A stretch of DNA of 64,000 nt from positions 1-64,000 of the forward strand of contig NZ_CP115301.1 in NCBI RefSeq assembly GCF_027625935.1, given 5' to 3'. Position numbers and translations under genes: made by a program. Numbering within the stretch: position 1 is the stretch's first letter; every line of letters begins with the position of its first letter. Positions 63,383-64,000 of the stretch are shown piece by piece. The notes beneath the pieces were generated by a model that worked only from the letters and a program-made list of their open reading frames with translations, ran no database searches and was not told where the DNA came from. Source of the stretch: Streptomyces camelliae (GTDB lineage: Bacteria; Actinomycetota; Actinomycetes; Streptomycetales; Streptomycetaceae).

Positions 63383-64000
63383 GTGATCCTGGTGACCGGG
63401 GCCACCGGGACGGTTGGGCGGGAACTGGTCAGATTGCTGCCCGCCGACGTGCCCGTTCGCATCATGGTCAGGGACCCCGCGAAGGCTTCCGGGGTGCCGT
63501 CGGCGGCGGAGACGGTCGCCGGGGACTTCGCGGATCCGCGGGCGCTGGCGCGGGCGTTGGCGGGGGTGCGGACGGCGTTCCTCGTCACCACCGATCCCTC
63601 GGGCGAGCATGACGCCCGGTTCGTCGGCGCCGCACGGACGGCCGGAGTGCGGCGGGTGGTGAAACTCTCCGCAGCGGCCGTCCTCGACCCCGAGGCCGAC
63701 GACCTCATCACCCGGTGGCAGCGGGCCAGTGAGGAACGCTTGCGCGCCTCCGGCCTGGAGTGGACCCTGCTGCGTCCGCGCGCGTTCATGTCCAACTCCC
63801 TGTCATGGGCGGCCTCCATACGGTCCGAGCGCACCGTCCGCGCGCTGTACGGGACGTCCGCCAACGCCTGTGTGGATCCCCGGGACGTCGCGGCGGTCGC
63901 GGCGCGGGCGCTGACGGGTCAGGGCCATGCCGGACGCGCCTACACGCTGACCGGACCGGAGGCGGTCACCGCGGCCGGGCAGACGGAACTGCTCGGCCGG
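63383..64000 (+). CDS. NmrA-like NAD(P)-binding oxidoreductase, partial (runs off the window)
   Basis: From GTG 63383 (GGGAACGAG upstream) the frame reads ILVTGATGTVGRELVRLLPA, VPVRIMVRDPAKASGVPSA, RRVVKLSAAAVLDPEADDLI and LEWTLLRPRAFMSNSLSWAA, a typical NmrA-like protein. It ends at the window edge near residue 206. It resembles the gene at 31183 but is clearly diverged. Divergent from the butyrolactone receptor across the ARE-like site, it is a probable direct target. Confidence 0.85.
   Translation, partial: MILVTGATGTVGRELVRLLPADVPVRIMVRDPAKASGVPSAAETVAGDFADPRALARALAGVRTAFLVTTDPSGEHDARFVGAARTAGVRRVVKLSAAAVLDPEADDLITRWQRASEERLRASGLEWTLLRPRAFMSNSLSWAASIRSERTVRALYGTSANACVDPRDVAAVAARALTGQGHAGRAYTLTGPEAVTAAGQTELLGR

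Overview
The window is high-GC actinomycete DNA, almost certainly Streptomyces: strong third-position G/C bias, many GTG starts, ATGA/GTGA stop-start overlaps, and Streptomyces-type gene families throughout. It carries a ParA/ParB partition locus with its own centromere-like sites, a primase-polymerase, two intact superfamily-3 (phage/plasmid primase type) helicases with iteron arrays, a replication-relaxation protein and much mobile-element debris. It therefore looks like part of a large plasmid (a large linear plasmid is plausible) or an integrated replicon carrying an antibiotic-type cluster; no telomere is visible to prove it.

Region 1 (1-22 kb) is accessory DNA. It holds a darcynin-like gene; a Mu/TniA-type transposition module with one DDE transposase and two AAA ATPases; a broken alcohol dehydrogenase; a cupin lipoprotein; a possible peptide-signalling locus (exported 64-residue peptide with two DGIGWD copies, a frameshifted partner, a truncated regulator); a secreted CHAP enzyme with seven propeller-like repeats; a replication-relaxation protein; a secreted GH74 xyloglucanase; relics of a graspetide (ATP-grasp plus methyltransferase) locus and of a serine recombinase; an ECF41-type sigma factor divergent from a carboxymuconolactone-decarboxylase-like protein; and a Rox-like FAD monooxygenase.

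Region 2 (22-25 kb) is a replication module: a perfect 20-bp inverted iteron pair around an alternating purine-pyrimidine stretch, an SF3 helicase and a small partner protein. Region 3 (25-31 kb) holds a four-gene ABC transporter/two-component operon and a secreted multicopper oxidase.

Region 4 (31-49 kb) is a type II polyketide cluster. Its core order is TcmI-type cyclase (duplicated domain), KS-alpha, KS-beta/CLF, ACP, ketoreductase, di-domain aromatase/cyclase, which is the angucycline order. Around it lie an atypical OmpR-type activator (JadR1-like), an MFS exporter with divergent TetR regulator, a P450/F420-oxidoreductase/condensation-like block, an FAD monooxygenase, an NmrA-like reductase, an alpha/beta hydrolase, a lipocalin-like protein and a 4'-phosphopantetheinyl transferase. 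A 342-bp inverted repeat (340/342 identical), derived from the NmrA gene, lies at the two ends of this block.

Region 5 (49.6-60.8 kb) is plasmid backbone: small regulators, a pair of winged-helix (RepL-like) genes, parA-parB with nine copies of a 17-bp palindrome (six of them inside coding sequence, always in the same reading phase), a primase-polymerase, a dead helicase/partner module, and a second live helicase/partner module with its own diverged iterons. Region 6 (60.8-64 kb) returns to secondary metabolism: an FAD monooxygenase, a gamma-butyrolactone-receptor-type repressor, an ARE-like operator and the start of another NmrA-like gene that runs off the window.
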